NCBI RefSeq assembly: GCF_002776525.5
Contig: NC_045443.1
Span: forward strand, 58,583,277 to 58,647,276
From: Piliocolobus tephrosceles
Taxonomy: Eukaryota > Chordata > Mammalia > Primates > Cercopithecidae
DNA length: 64,000 bases
Reading direction: 5' to 3'
Within the stretch, counting starts at the first letter, position 1. Each line of letters begins with the position of its first letter. Under the pieces are notes generated by a model. The model worked only from the letters and a program-made list of their open reading frames with translations. It had not been told where the DNA came from and made no database searches. This document shows, one piece after another, positions 1-10,184 of the stretch. The position numbers and the translations under genes were made by a program.

Positions 1-179
1 GACTAGACTTCAGTAAACTGAAATACTAACTAACCCAATTCTAACTAACTAAATTCATTTTTAAAATATTTATTTAAATACCGTCTTTGTAACAGCCATT
101 AAGCTGGATAGAAATTGAAATACAAAGCTGAGTAAATATTAGTTTCAGCCTTCAAAGTTTTACAGTGTAATTAGGAATA

Positions 180-1080
180 CAGATAATTATACAATAACTC
201 AATACAGTATTACAAGTCCTTCTACAGAGAAAGGGCCTAGAATAGCAAAGGGGGAAGTTATTAATTTTGTTATGCAGGTTTTACAGTTCTGTGATCAAAT
301 GGATTTACTGACACTTCTTAAGATAGACTTTAAAGTATAAGGTTGATGAGGATGGCATATGAGGCACAGTGTGTCCACAGACCTGGGAGAAGTGTAATTG
401 GAAGCAAAAGGCAGGTATAATGGGATGAGGGTAAATAAGAAAGGAACATTAGCGTGGTGCTTTATTAACCAGGCTGAAGAGTGTCTGTATTTTCTTCATT
501 GGCAAGGAAAAATCATTAACGAATTTTTTTTTTTCCTAAGCAGTGGAGCTGGCATATTAAAGGTACATTTTAGAAAGATTTATCTGATTTGCAATCTAGG
601 ATGGATTAAAATGAGGAAAGAATGAAATAAAGAGAATCAATTGCAGAGCTGCTTGTTTACAGAGTATCCATGTATATAAGAAATAATGAAAACTGTTTTA
701 AACAGTGTAAATGGGATTGTGAGTGGCATATATAGAGGAAATTGCAAACCTATAATTACCAGGACTCATTAGTTGTCTGTAAGGGAGAAAGGAAAAGTTG
801 AAGACATCCCCAAATATTCAATTCTAATGCCTTAAAAAGTAATTCAGTCCTTTCAGAAATAAAATAGTTCAGAAGTGGCAGGACTTGGAATTGTAAGATA
901 TTTAAATTTTAGACACAATGTGTTTGAGGCTTGAACAACACATTCAAATATATGTTACAGTTAGAAAAGGAAGATATGGGAGTAATATAAGATTCTTAAA
1001 AGCTCTCAAAGACTGATCCAAATGGATGAGTTAAAGATGCCAACATTAAGAGAAAAAATAAACGGAAGAAATCCTCACTA
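180..1080 (-). repeat. Probable ancient L2 LINE fragment, antisense
   Basis: Purine-rich text reads like the minus strand of an L2 LINE. Around 541-600 it has the 'cattttagaaagattt...ctgatttgcaatct' pattern that in L2 antisense precedes the 'ggatggat' and 'gagaccagttaggag' stretches. Similarity is diffuse and the copy is degenerate, with a short T-run near 523-535. No reading frame of interest is present. The call is an inference from remembered L2 text; the first 180 bases show nothing I recognise. Confidence 0.4.
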
Positions 1081-1488
1081 TGTTAGACAGCTCTTGCATT
1101 GCTATAAAGAAATATCTGAGACTGGGTAATTTAAAAAGAAAAGAAGTTTAATTGGCTCACGGTTCCATGGGCTGTAGAGGAAGCACAGTGCCAGGGAGCT
1201 GCTTGGCTTCTAATGAGGCCTCAGGAATCTTACAGTCATGGTAGAGTCAGAGGGAGAACTGTCAATCACAGGGCCATATCAGGAGCAGAAGAGAAAGGTA
1301 ATGGGGAGGTGCCACACACTTTTAAACAACCAGATCTCACAAGCACTCACACACTGTTGCAAGGACAGCACTAAGCCATGAGAGATCTGTCCCCAAAACC
1401 TGAATATTTCCTGCCAGGCCCCACCTCAAGTTTTGGGCATTACAGTTCAACATGAGATTTTTTGGGGACAAATATCCAAATAATATTA
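1081..1488 (-). mobile_element. MST-type MaLR LTR (solo), antisense
   Basis: This is an ERVL-MaLR solo LTR read backwards. Diagnostic phrases in order are 'gctataaagaaatatctgagactgggtaat', split here by small changes, then 'aattggctcacggttccatgg', 'aggcctcaggaatcttac', 'ccacacacttttaaacaacc' and 'ggggacaaatatccaaa'. The last corresponds to the LTR 5' end. No internal region adjoins it, so it is a solo LTR. It lies 100 bases from, and in the same orientation as, the THE1-class provirus that follows, but it is a different LTR family. No clear 5-bp target duplication is seen. Confidence 0.8.
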
Positions 1489-1588
1489 CTTATTTATGAA
1501 GAATGCTCAGTTTGGTGGGGAGAAAATGGGAATGAGAGCCAATAGAGAGGAATGATATTTAGTGTGAAGAAAGAAGGGCAACGTCAAG

Positions 1589-1950
1589 TGTATTACTTTG
1601 TTCTCACACTGCTATAAAGAAGTGCCTGAGACTGGGTAAATTATAAAGGAAAGAGGCTTAATTGACTCACAATTAAAGGCCTCAGGAAACTTACAATCAT
1701 GACGAAAGGGGAAGAAAATACATCCTTCTTCACTTGGCAGCAGGAAGGAGAACAATGAGAACCTACTGTAGGGGAAAGCACCTTATAAAACCATCAGATC
1801 TCATGAGAACTTACTATCATGAGAGTGGCATGGGGGAAACTGCCCCCATGATTCAATTACTTTCCACCAGGTTCCTCCCACCACACATGAGGATTACCAG
1901 AACTACAATTCAAGATGAGACTAGGGTGAGGACATAGCCAAACCATATAA
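1589..1950 (-). repeat. 3' LTR of the THE1-class provirus
   Basis: The LTR runs antisense from 'tgtattact' to 'aaccatataa'. It carries the THE1/MST hallmarks 'gagactgggtaaattataaag', 'cagatctcatgagaac', 'ccccatgattcaattac' and 'acaattcaagatgagac'. It lacks part of the stretch just after 'gactcacaatt', where the other LTR has 'ctgtagggctggagagg'. A short open frame at 1734-1937 lies wholly inside it and has no meaning. Confidence 0.88.
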
Positions 1951-3009
1951 TTCTGCTACCAGAATCTTATGTCTTCACATTTCAAAGCACAATTGTGCCT
2001 TTCCAAAAGTCCTCCAAAGTCTTAGTTTATTCCAGCATTAACTCAAAAGTCCACAGTCCAAAGTTTCATCTGGGACAAGGTAAGTCCCTTCTACCTACCT
2101 ACGAGTCTGTAAAATCAAAGGCATGTTAGTTACTTCCTAGAAACAATGGGGAATGGGGGTACAGGCATTGGGTAAATACACACATTTCAAATGAAAGAAA
2201 CTGGCCAAAACAAAGGGGCTACAGGCCCCATGCCTACTGAAATCCAATGAGGCAGTAATTAAATCTTAAAGCTCCAAAATAATCTCTGTAGACTCCATGT
2301 CTCACATTCAGGTCATGGGCCCTGGGGCCCAGCCCAAGAAACCATTTTTCTCTCCTAGGCCTCCAAGCCTGTGATGGGAGGGGCTGCCATGAAGGACTCT
2401 GACATGCCCTGGAGACATTTTCTCCATTGCCTTGGTGATTAACATTTGGATCCTCATTACTTACGAAAATTTTTGCAGTCAGCTTGAATTTCTCCCTAGA
2501 AAATAGAGTTTTCTTTTCTATTGCATCATCATGCTGTGCAATTTTTAAATTTTTATGCTCTGATTCCTCTTGAACATTTTGTTGCTTAGAAAATTCTTCC
2601 ACCAGAAACTCTAAATCATCTCTCCCAAGTTCAAAGTTCTACAGATCTCTAGGGCAAGGGCAAAATGCCTCCAGCTTCTTTGTAGAGCAAAAGTGACTAT
2701 TACTCCAGTTCCTAACAAGTTCCTCATCTCCATCTAAGACCACCTCAGCCTGGACTTCATTGTCCACATCATTATCAGCATTTTGGTCAAAGCCGTTTGA
2801 CAAGTCTCTAGGAAGTTCCAAACTTTCCCACATCTTCCTATCTTCCTAGCCCTCCAGGTCTCTAGAAAGTTCCAAACTTCCCCACATTTTTAAGTCTTCT
2901 TCTGAGCCGTCCAAACTGTTCCTACCTTTGCCTGTTACACAGTTCCAAAGTTGCTTCCATATTTATGAGTATTTTTATAGCAGTGCCCCACTCTACCAGT
3001 ACCAATTTA
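1951..3009 (-). repeat. THE1-class internal region, decayed
   Basis: This non-LTR body lies between the two LTRs. The minus strand carries THE1-int landmarks such as the 'gagtttctggtggaagaattt' area and runs built on 'ggaagtttggaactttc'. The 'tctctaggaagttccaaacttt' motif occurs at about 2803-2828 and, slightly changed, at 2860-2880: a short local duplication of some 57 bases. The open frames at 2234-2602 and 2639-2833 (minus) are remnants with no intact domain. Confidence 0.8.
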
Positions 3010-3373
3010 CTTATTAGTCCATTCTCACACTGCTATACAGAACCGCCAAATGTGGGTAAAAAACAAAAGAGGTTTAATTGACTCACAGTTCTGTAGGGCT
3101 GGAGAGGCCTCAGGAAACTTACAATCATGGTGGAAGGGGAAGCAAACATGTCCTTCTTCACATGTGGCAGGGAGAAGAATGAGAGCCTAGTAAAGGAGGA
3201 AGCCCATTATAAAACCTTCAGATCTCATGAAAGCTTACTATCACAAGAATAGCAGGCGGGCAACTGCCCCATGATTCAATTACCTCCCACTGGGTTTCTC
3301 CCATCACACATGGGGATTATGGGACCTACAATTCAAGATGAGAGTTGGGTGGGGATACAGTCAAACCATATTA
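3010..3373 (-). repeat. 5' LTR of the THE1-class provirus
   Basis: This is the second LTR copy, antisense. It starts 'ttattagtccattctcac' and ends 'caaaccatatta'. It matches the 1589-1950 copy along its length and retains the 'gtagggctggagaggcctc' stretch missing there. As LTRs of one provirus are identical at insertion, differences between the two copies could date the event. Confidence 0.88.
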
Positions 3374-3618
3374 TTAAGTGATTATAGATTCACAAAAACA
3401 AAGGATAGATATTTTCATAAAGGACAGGCTCACTATCACTATCAAATGCCAGAGGGAATTTCAGAAGAGTGAAATCTGAGAAAAGAATACGACAACCTGG
3501 AAGTTTTGGGGAACTCTTAAGGGCAATTTTAGTAGGATGTGAAAGTAAAAGTCAGATAACAATAGCTTAATATTGCAGTAAGTGGCAATGAAATAACAGC
3601 ATTAAATATACATAAATA

Positions 3619-3742
3619 GGCAGGGCACAATGGTTCATACTTGTAATCCCAGGATTATGGGAGGCCAAGGCAAGAGGATCACTTGAGCTCATGAGTTTGA
3701 GACCATTCTGGTCAACATAGCAAGACCCCATGTCTAAAAAAA
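3619..3742 (+). repeat. Free left Alu monomer (FLAM-like)
   Basis: This is a 7SL-derived SINE monomer starting 'ggcagggcacaatggttca' and ending in a short A-run after 'agaccccatgtct'. It has only the left arm, with no right monomer. It is bounded by an exact 11-base target duplication, atacataaata, at 3608-3618 and 3743-3753. This proves a separate retroposition event rather than a broken dimeric Alu. Confidence 0.85.
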
Positions 3743-3753
3743 ATACATAAATA

Positions 3754-4526
3754 TACACACAAATATCTGGATAATCCTGTGCTTTGCATGACTTTGATTT
3801 CTACTATTGTGGCAGGCCAGATTTCCATTAGCAACCAGAACAGTCAGTTTCCACTAACCCTTTACTATAATTTTAATGAATGCGTAAGTTAAACATTAAA
3901 AAACTAGAGAAACTGGTGCCTGAGTACCAAGGCTAGAATATGAAAACAAACTCATTAAGACCCCGCCTGAGTTTTTTCAGATACTAAAGTCTGATCAAAT
4001 AATATAATAGCATCTGACACATACACCTCATTCTAGGGCCCACTTACGATTAACAAACTTTCCAAGACTATAGAGAAAGCTTTCCAGACCCTAGACCCTA
4101 AAGATTAGATATATATTGCATGAAGTACTCCGCTAGTAGGTGCACTCCCACATGTAGGCATAGAGTTTAGAACATATGTAAGCACTGAAAAACACAACTT
4201 GTAACTTTGAGTTTGTCTGGTGAGTTACTCTGACCTTCTCCTTATAATCAGTTGCAGAAATAAACTGCCCTTCCTTCCCAGTCTCCATCTTCTTATTGGA
4301 CCACAAGAACAAGCAGCTGGACCTCATTCTGTGGGATTAAATTGGCTTCAATTTAAGGTAAGTTCATTCGCCACATACAAACACACCTATGCCACATACA
4401 TATGAGGTAAGTAAGATGGAATGCCATGAACAACAAAGATTCGTAACAGACAAGGAAAAGGTTAGGTTCCAAATTTTAACTGGGGAGTGGTAAGCCTTGG
4501 GAGGGATGAAGCCTATTCTCTGATGA
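3754..4526 (+). other. Unassigned; possible old ERV LTR at about 3809-4378
   Basis: The text from 'tgtggcaggccagatttcc' (about 3809) to 'aagttcattcgcca' (about 4373) has an LTR-like layout. It starts TG and ends CA, and has a pyrimidine-rich segment with 'aataaac' near 4259 close to the 3' end. I cannot name a family and see no partner LTR or target duplication, so this is an inference only. Confidence 0.3.
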
Positions 4527-4540
4527 AAATTAAGATTGAG

Positions 4541-4835
4541 GCCGAGCACAGTGGCTCATGCCTGTAATCTCATCACCTTGGGAGGCCGAGGTAGGTGGAT
4601 CACTTAAGGTCAGCAGTTAGAGACCAGCCTGGCCAACATGGTGAAACCTGATCTCTACTAAAAACACAGCAATTAGCCATGTGTGTATGGTGGCAGGCAC
4701 CTGTAATCCCAGCTACTCAGGTGGTTGAGGCAGGAAAATCACTTGAACCCGGGAAGCTGAGTTTGCATTGAGCCGAGACCATGCCACTGCACTCCAGATT
4801 CCAGCCTGGGTGTCAAAGCGAGAGAAAGAAAGACA
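4541..4835 (+). mobile_element. Alu SINE, full length
   Basis: This is a dimeric Alu from 'gccgagcacagtggctcatg' to 'ctgggtgtcaaagcgaga'. Both monomers are present ('gagaccagcctggccaac', 'cttgaacccgggaagctgag'). A short duplication in the right arm gives 'ctccagattccagcctggg'. A 14-base target duplication, aaattaagattgag, lies at 4527-4540 and again at 5045-5058. The element therefore includes the whole 200-base GGAA-rich tract that follows, which grew from its A-tail. Confidence 0.95.
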
Positions 4836-5044
4836 GGAAGGAAGAAGGAAGGAAGGAAGGAAGGAAGGAAGGAAGGAAGGAAGGAAGGAAGGAAGGAAGG
4901 AAGGAAGGAAGGAAGGAAGGAAAGAAGGGAGGGAAGGAGGAAAGAAAAGAAAGAAAGAGAGAGAGAAAGGAGGGAGGGAGGGAGAGAAGGAAGGAAGGAA
5001 AGAAGGAAGGAAGGAAGGAAGGCAGGCAGGCAGAGAGAGAAAAT
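4836..5044 (+). repeat. (GGAA)n microsatellite grown from the Alu tail
   Basis: Nineteen uninterrupted GGAA units run from 4847 to 4922 (76 bases). They are followed by interrupted AAAG, GGGA and GGAA units and a second cleaner GGAA run near 4988-5020, ending in (GGCA) and (GA) units. The tract lies between the Alu body and the Alu's downstream target duplication. The tract gives artefactual open frames at 4768-5065 made of repeating K-E-G-R residues. Confidence 0.98.
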
Positions 5045-5058
5045 AAATTAAGATTGAG

Positions 5059-5908
5059 AAACTAGAAAACCAGAGAAATTCTTTGAAAACAGGGATAAAA
5101 ATAAGATCAATTTAATCTTTTCTGAGGGTAAAGGCGGTTAATAGTGGAATAGAGGTGATTCTATCTCCTACAATAAAAGATTGAAAAAATTGAGATTAAA
5201 GTAAGTATGCAGTTTAATCATATAGAATAAGCTTGCAAGAGTTGTCACAGAGAATACAAACAAGAATGACATGACATAAATAATAGTGCTATTTGAATAC
5301 TAGTAAGGACATATTAAAATAAACATATTATAATGATTTTATGAATTCTAGCTGGATTTACTTGCCAGGGAATGGAGGAGAAAGGAACAATAGCATGAGC
5401 ACTAAGGCTAGGTCTTCATACAGCAGAAATGCTGGAAATTCTGTCACAATGTGATTTAAAGATTTATAATTTATTATATATTCATTAAAAATTAATCATG
5501 AAAGTGCTTAACCATTGCTAGTTATAGAAACAAAATAAGGAAGGACAAAGTGGTAGACTAAGAGAGGCAGAATAGCACAGGGACAACAAAATCAGGCAGA
5601 AAACTGGGTCAGCAGCAGTAAAGAAGTCGAAGAAACCAAAGGAAAAATAAGAGTTGGCGCTTTAAAAGTAAGTTAGATGAGGCTGAGGAATTGAGGGCCT
5701 TGGGTCATGTCAGATCAAATTATGGATCAGAAGCACACAAATAATGTGCAGAGGAAATTGGAACCAATTTCTTCTGTAGAATACACTGAAGTTAATTTTA
5801 AATATATGTCTTAAGTACAAGAGTTACTTCTTTTAAATAAATGTCTAGGTAATTCTGCACATTTGCATGGTTCTGAATTTCATCTTTGCCAGTTAAGATA
5901 ATTCCATC
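5059..5908. other. Unassigned AT-rich sequence
   Basis: I see no confident repeat or gene. Purine-rich phrases such as 'agagaggcagaatagcacagg' (5560-5580) and 'gatgaggctgaggaattgagg' (about 5676-5696) would fit very old antisense L2. The similarity is too weak for a call. Confidence 0.3.
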
Positions 5909-5921
5909 ATTCATCCTCCCA

Positions 5922-5961
5922 TCGATCCATCCATCCGTCCATCCATCCATCCATCCATCCA
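5922..5961 (+). repeat. (ATCC)n microsatellite
   Basis: Tetranucleotide ATCC/CATC repeats with a few changes (one 'cgat', one 'cgtcc') abut the start of the antisense L2. L2 3' ends carry TGAATGAATG-type repeats, so this tract may have grown from that end. Confidence 0.95.
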
Positions 5962-6990
5962 ACAAATTAAGTATGTACCATGTTCAAAGCACTATACCTG
6001 AAATCTATCTAAAATAGGATAGAGACGCTGGTGTCACAGAGTTCATTGTATAGTTGCAGAGACAAACACAAAGTAAATGATCAAAAATGGAGAGATAGGA
6101 TATATAAAGTTTCAATAAGAGCCTAAAATAAAATAAATTGGCCTGGTCAGGGAAAACATTATTTTATGAAATAGCACCTGACCTAAGATCTGCAAATGAG
6201 AAAGCAATAAATGCATTTGTGTATGGTTGTTGGTAGAGGAGGACTGTGACAAGCTGTGATATGTTCTAAAAAGAGGAGCCTTTTATACAAGTACATGGGA
6301 ATGTAAGAAAGAAAGGGATATATTTAAGTACCTGACTCAAGGTACTGAAAAAAGATCAATATGATTAGGTTACAGAAATAGGCAGGGAAAATCAGCAGTT
6401 TTCTGTAAACCGTATTAAAGATTTTCAATTTTATTCTAAATGCTATTGGGTAACACCCAACCCACTAGAATGCATTTTGAGATTACTCTGGCTGCAAGGT
6501 AGAGAAGAGTTTATATAGTAACCAGCACAAATAAAGAAAGATCACTTAGTAAGGTGTTACAATAGACTTGAAAATATGAAGTTGATTTAATCAAGGATAA
6601 GAAAGGGGAGGAGTTGGTGGCTTTATAAGATATTTAGGAGATTCAATTGACTGACAGGACTTAGTGATGAATGGCATAGGAGCAAAGGTAAGGAAGTTGT
6701 CAATGGTATCTTTTTTGGCACAGATAGATGGATAAAGAACTCAGGAAGAAATTATGTTTCACAGCCAATAGGCTCAAGTAGTTTGCCTTTGAGATCATAT
6801 TTGGTGCTCCTTTGAGATTTCTTAGTGGAATTATCAAGTTACCAAATGAACGTAGAAATCTAGAGCTCAGTAGAAGCAGTAGAAGGGCCTAGGTCCAAGC
6901 TGTGGGGTTTCTAATAGCTGAAAGGAAAGAGTATAAGTGCAAAGAAGTGGTCAGTAAAGAAGCAGGAAATCCAGGATGCTAGGCGTCATA
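5962..6990 (-). mobile_element. L2 LINE, long antisense fragment
   Basis: The order of antisense L2 phrases is kept for about 1 kb. 'caacaaattaagtatgtacc' stands for the L2 3' end, then 'aaacattattttatgaaatagcacctgacc', 'ttttattctaaatgctattggg' and 'attactctggctgcaaggtag', then 'ggaattatcaagttacc'. It is 3'-complete and 5'-truncated with no coding capacity. A similar long antisense L2 lies at 46683-48040. Confidence 0.7.
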
Positions 6991-7072
6991 AAAATAAAGG
7001 AAAGTAAAATTTGATTGTTTTTCAATTGTATTTATGTTTCTGTTTTTTTTTTTTCCCAAAGAAGGAGATGGT

Positions 7073-7079
<7 letters not shown>

Positions 7080-7105
<26 letters not shown>
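7080..7105 (+). repeat. A26 homopolymer
   Basis: An uninterrupted run of 26 A follows 'gtaaaattt'. No SINE body precedes it. It is followed by a small hairpin (cctgacc/ggtcagg) at about 7107-7129. Confidence 0.95.
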
Positions 7106-7107
<2 letters not shown>

Positions 7108-7230
7108 CTGACCGTGATAAGAGGTCAGGTAACTTAAAAAGTGAAAACAAATGCCATGTGATGTTAGAGATACAGCAACCATTCCATATAGTTAGACAAA
7201 ATCATTCAGTAGAGTGATGAAAGTGAAAAA

Positions 7231-7452
7231 CAACCAGCCTGGCTAAGATGGTGAAACCTTGTCTCTACTAAAAAATACAAAAAAAATTAGCTGGGCGTGG
7301 TGATGTGCCTGTAATCCCAGTTACTCGGGAGGCTGAGGCAGAGAATTGCTTGAACCCGGGAGGCAGAGGTTGCAGTGAGCCGAGATTGTGCCACTGCACC
7401 CCAACCTGGGTAACAGAGCGAGACCCGATCTCAAAAAAAAAAAAAAAAAAAA
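7231..7452 (+). mobile_element. 5'-truncated Alu
   Basis: The Alu begins inside the left monomer at 'caaccagcctggctaag' and runs to 'agacccgatctc' plus an A-tail. The exact 11-base duplication aaagtgaaaaa at 7220-7230 and 7453-7463 shows it inserted already truncated. Confidence 0.95.
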
Positions 7453-7463
7453 AAAGTGAAAAA

Positions 7464-8173
7464 TGATTAGAGGATTAGAGTGACTTGAAGTGAGAATGGG
7501 AAGTGAGAAAGTACAGAATGAAAAGATTTATAACTTGGTCCAGAAGTTTATCTTGCTAAGAAGGTAGTGGGAAGTGGTCCTTCCTCTTTCAGCTATTATA
7601 AAGTAACTGGAACTAGACTTACCTTTCTGACATAACAACTAGAATACTTAACAAAACATATAGAACAACTATTTTCAAGTGTCAATCAGCAGGCAGGGTC
7701 TTACTGTGACCTAGGAGAGAGTGATACGTGTCCTTCATTTGTCCTGATTTTCTGCCAAGAGATCCCTTCTGGACCATCACAGGAAGATATATCATAAGAC
7801 ATTCTTGGAATTGTGGCAAAAAGGAAGAGACAGAGATGAGCATTTGGAGAGGGATGGTGGTAAAATTTGCAAGATCAATGAACAGAGAAAAGAAAACTAC
7901 AGGAGGAAAGAGCTCTAGAAATCTGTACAGGGCCTTCCTTAAATCTGCTGCTAAATATTAAGTCACAAATGTGTCGGCAGAAAGTTTGCAAGGTTAACTG
8001 AAAAAGTGTTCCAGGGAACATTAAGAAAAGCAATTTCCAGAGCTCATATAAAGCTGGAAGACAGTAAAATCTGAATAGTAAAAAGGAGAGAACTCTTTTA
8101 ATACCCAGAGGATTAAGTAGAAACAGTGGAAGGGTCATACATTACTACTAGAAGGACTAAACAAACAGTGAAA
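7464..8173. other. Unassigned sequence
   Basis: AT-rich to neutral text with no recognisable repeat. Phrases such as 'agaggattagagtgacttgaag' hint at antisense L2, which would continue the neighbouring element, but not firmly. The open frames at 7728-7961 (plus) and 7875-8138 (minus) overlap each other and show no domain. Confidence 0.3.
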
Positions 8174-8405
8174 CGGTGATTCTCAGTCCAGCCGGGGATG
8201 ATTTTACTTTCCCCAAAGACTTCTAGTGATGTCTGGAGACATTTTTTCATCTCCACATTTGGAGGGTGGGAGGAGGGGCATTATTAGCGTCTACTGAGTG
8301 TAGAGTCCAGGGATGCTATTAACTATTCTGCAAAACACAAGTCAGTCTCCTCAGCAAAAAATTATTCCGCTAAAAATATCAATAGTGCCGAGGTTAGAAA
8401 CCCTG
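8174..8405 (+). mobile_element. MER20 (hAT-Charlie) non-autonomous DNA transposon
   Basis: The element reads from 'cggtgattctcagtccagcc' through 'gatgtctggagacattttt', 'ccagggatgctattaac' and 'atcaatagtgccgagg' to 'agaaaccctg', nearly full length. The terminal 'ggtgattctcag' and 'agaaaccctg' match MER20 ends. The flanking 8-mers cagtgaaa and tactagag do not form a convincing duplication, as expected for an old insertion. Some MER20 copies act as hormone-responsive enhancers in endometrial stromal cells; nothing here shows that this copy does. Confidence 0.88.
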
Positions 8406-9335
8406 TACTAGAGGAAATACAATGCTATCTTTAGGTATGCATGGACAGTGCAGCCCTGACCCTGACCGATGCCTCAGGAGACCTCCACATTTTGCCTACT
8501 CAAGGGAAGTCTCCTTCCATTGCTTGGAAACATCTGAGTCTGACAGTGACATATGAGTGGAGTGTCCTTGGGCCCTGATCACAATTTACGTGGGTCCCAG
8601 TCCCCATTTTTTCCTTCAGGGCTCTCAGAACTTTCCCATGCAGCATATTCACTAGATGTCCCAAAGATTTCTGGGATTCGTTTTTGTAGAATTGCCTAAG
8701 GCTGCATGTTTCTATGTAGGACACTTGGCAAGCTTATTATTCTTGATGACTGGCATAGTATATCTTTCACAATTTTATGTGAGATTAGGTGTCCAATATG
8801 TTGCACACAAACTGATTTATTGTGTCTCTCATACATGTTGGATAAAGGATGAATTCAATAGTCTCTAGGGTGATGAAACTCCACCTCTAAATTAGAGTTT
8901 GAGAAACTCATATAGGCTGTTGCTTTAGTTCTTTTGACAATGTGCCACCTCCTATAGTCTTCCATGTCTGAGGGTAGTGAGTGTGGAAACCCTTTACCCT
9001 TCCTATTCATTCCACCATCACCTCAGACACCCAAGGTCATCACTTCAACACTTCCGTAGGATCGTGTGTCAGGCAGCCACTTGAGGAGTGGCCACGCTCC
9101 TGTCTTCCAGGAGTTCTCACACCATTGCTCTGAAACACCAATGGACTCTGTCATCAATGTCCTCTCTTGCCTTCAGTCTATATGGTGATGTGTTTTGCTG
9201 GATTGGCCTTTTGTTGTGCCAGACAAAGAACAGTCAATCATTGAGCACATTGCTCTCCTATTATCACTCTATCCACAGCCCTTCCAACCATCCTTCAACC
9301 ACTAGTGGCAATAAATAAAAGTCAAGAGTGCTCCC
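8406..9335. other. Unassigned, less AT-rich block; possible old LTR
   Basis: The base composition is more balanced than the surroundings, especially 8950-9310, which ends 'aataaataaaag', like an LTR poly(A) signal region. 'cagccacttgaggagtggccacg' (about 9074-9096) is notable. Small frames at 8656-8868 and 9088-9318 lack any domain. I cannot name a repeat family. Confidence 0.3.
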
Positions 9336-10184
9336 AACACTGAAAAAGATTACATTTTAGGAAACCAGTGATTTCAACGTAAAGAGTTCAGAAGAAGAAA
9401 TAATTAAAAGTGGTGCTGTTCTACCTTTATACTATAAAATTCTGAATGTTAAAATTAACATAACCAGAAAATAAATTTTTTTTGCATTTTTCTGCATACT
9501 CTGGATAAGACTTAAATTTTTAGTCATCGTTAATAGAGTAAAAACTTTTAAGAAAGTGCTGGAAAATTAGATTTATAGGTGACACATCAAATGACGAAAT
9601 GACTCATGATTTATAATTTGGCATATATTAAATAATTTTGTATTAAATAAATATTGTAAGAAAACTGGAGAGGCAAACAGATTTATATTACACTTCAGTA
9701 TAAGCAGATTCCAAAGAGCTGTGATATTATGCATAACACCAGCATTACCTTTTCCTCATGATGGGAGGGAGGATATCATTCAGGAGTGGCACAGTCGAAA
9801 ATAACGAAAGTGAAGAAATGGTTCTTGGACCTGAAATGAAAGTGATGGTCCCTGTACACATGAAGGATCTTTACCTGCCCTGATTATAAAAATGAAATAT
9901 GTGGGGGCCTTCTTCTATCACCACTATTCTAAATATTCATTCATAAATACTACATTTAACCTGAGTCCATGAATTTTGTAACACATATTTGAATCAATTT
10001 TCTCATATAAACAGGGACCATATAAAAATATTTTCTGGGGGTGCGTGTGCCCTAGAGGCTACTCTGAGAAAATGGTTACTCTAAACCTGTCCTAACAAAG
10101 CTTTACAATGAGCCTTAAAATAATTAATTTTATCTTCAAGTAACTTAATGGCTGAGAGCGAAAAAGAAAATAAGAAAATAAAGT
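9336..10184. other. Unassigned AT-rich sequence
   Basis: I see no gene or recognisable repeat. Composition is AT-rich with small A- and T-runs only. Confidence 0.3.

Larger units (their letters stand above)
1589..3373 (-). mobile_element. THE1-class MaLR provirus with two LTRs, antisense
   Basis: This is a two-LTR element on the minus strand. The downstream copy (about 3010-3373) is the 5' LTR and the upstream copy (1589-1950) the 3' LTR. The flanks tcaag (1584-1588) and ttaag (3374-3378) fit a 5-bp target duplication with one change. Just inside the 5' LTR, the minus strand reads 'ttggtactggtagagtgg', which matches the start of the MaLR internal region (the primer-binding area). At about 1.06 kb the internal part is shorter than I recall for full THE1 elements, so it is probably internally deleted. 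It has no intact gene; MaLR elements encode at most degenerate gag-like sequence and were mobilised by ERVL proteins. Confidence 0.9.

Noticed and set aside
4768..5065. Two overlapping open frames of about 93 codons rich in K, E, G and R
   Set aside because: They are translations of the GGAA microsatellite in two frames, starting inside an Alu; not proteins.
7080..7131. Hairpin plus T-run on the minus strand, like a bacterial intrinsic terminator
   Set aside because: The window is a primate nuclear genome, where such structures do not terminate Pol II; the A-run is ordinary low-complexity DNA.
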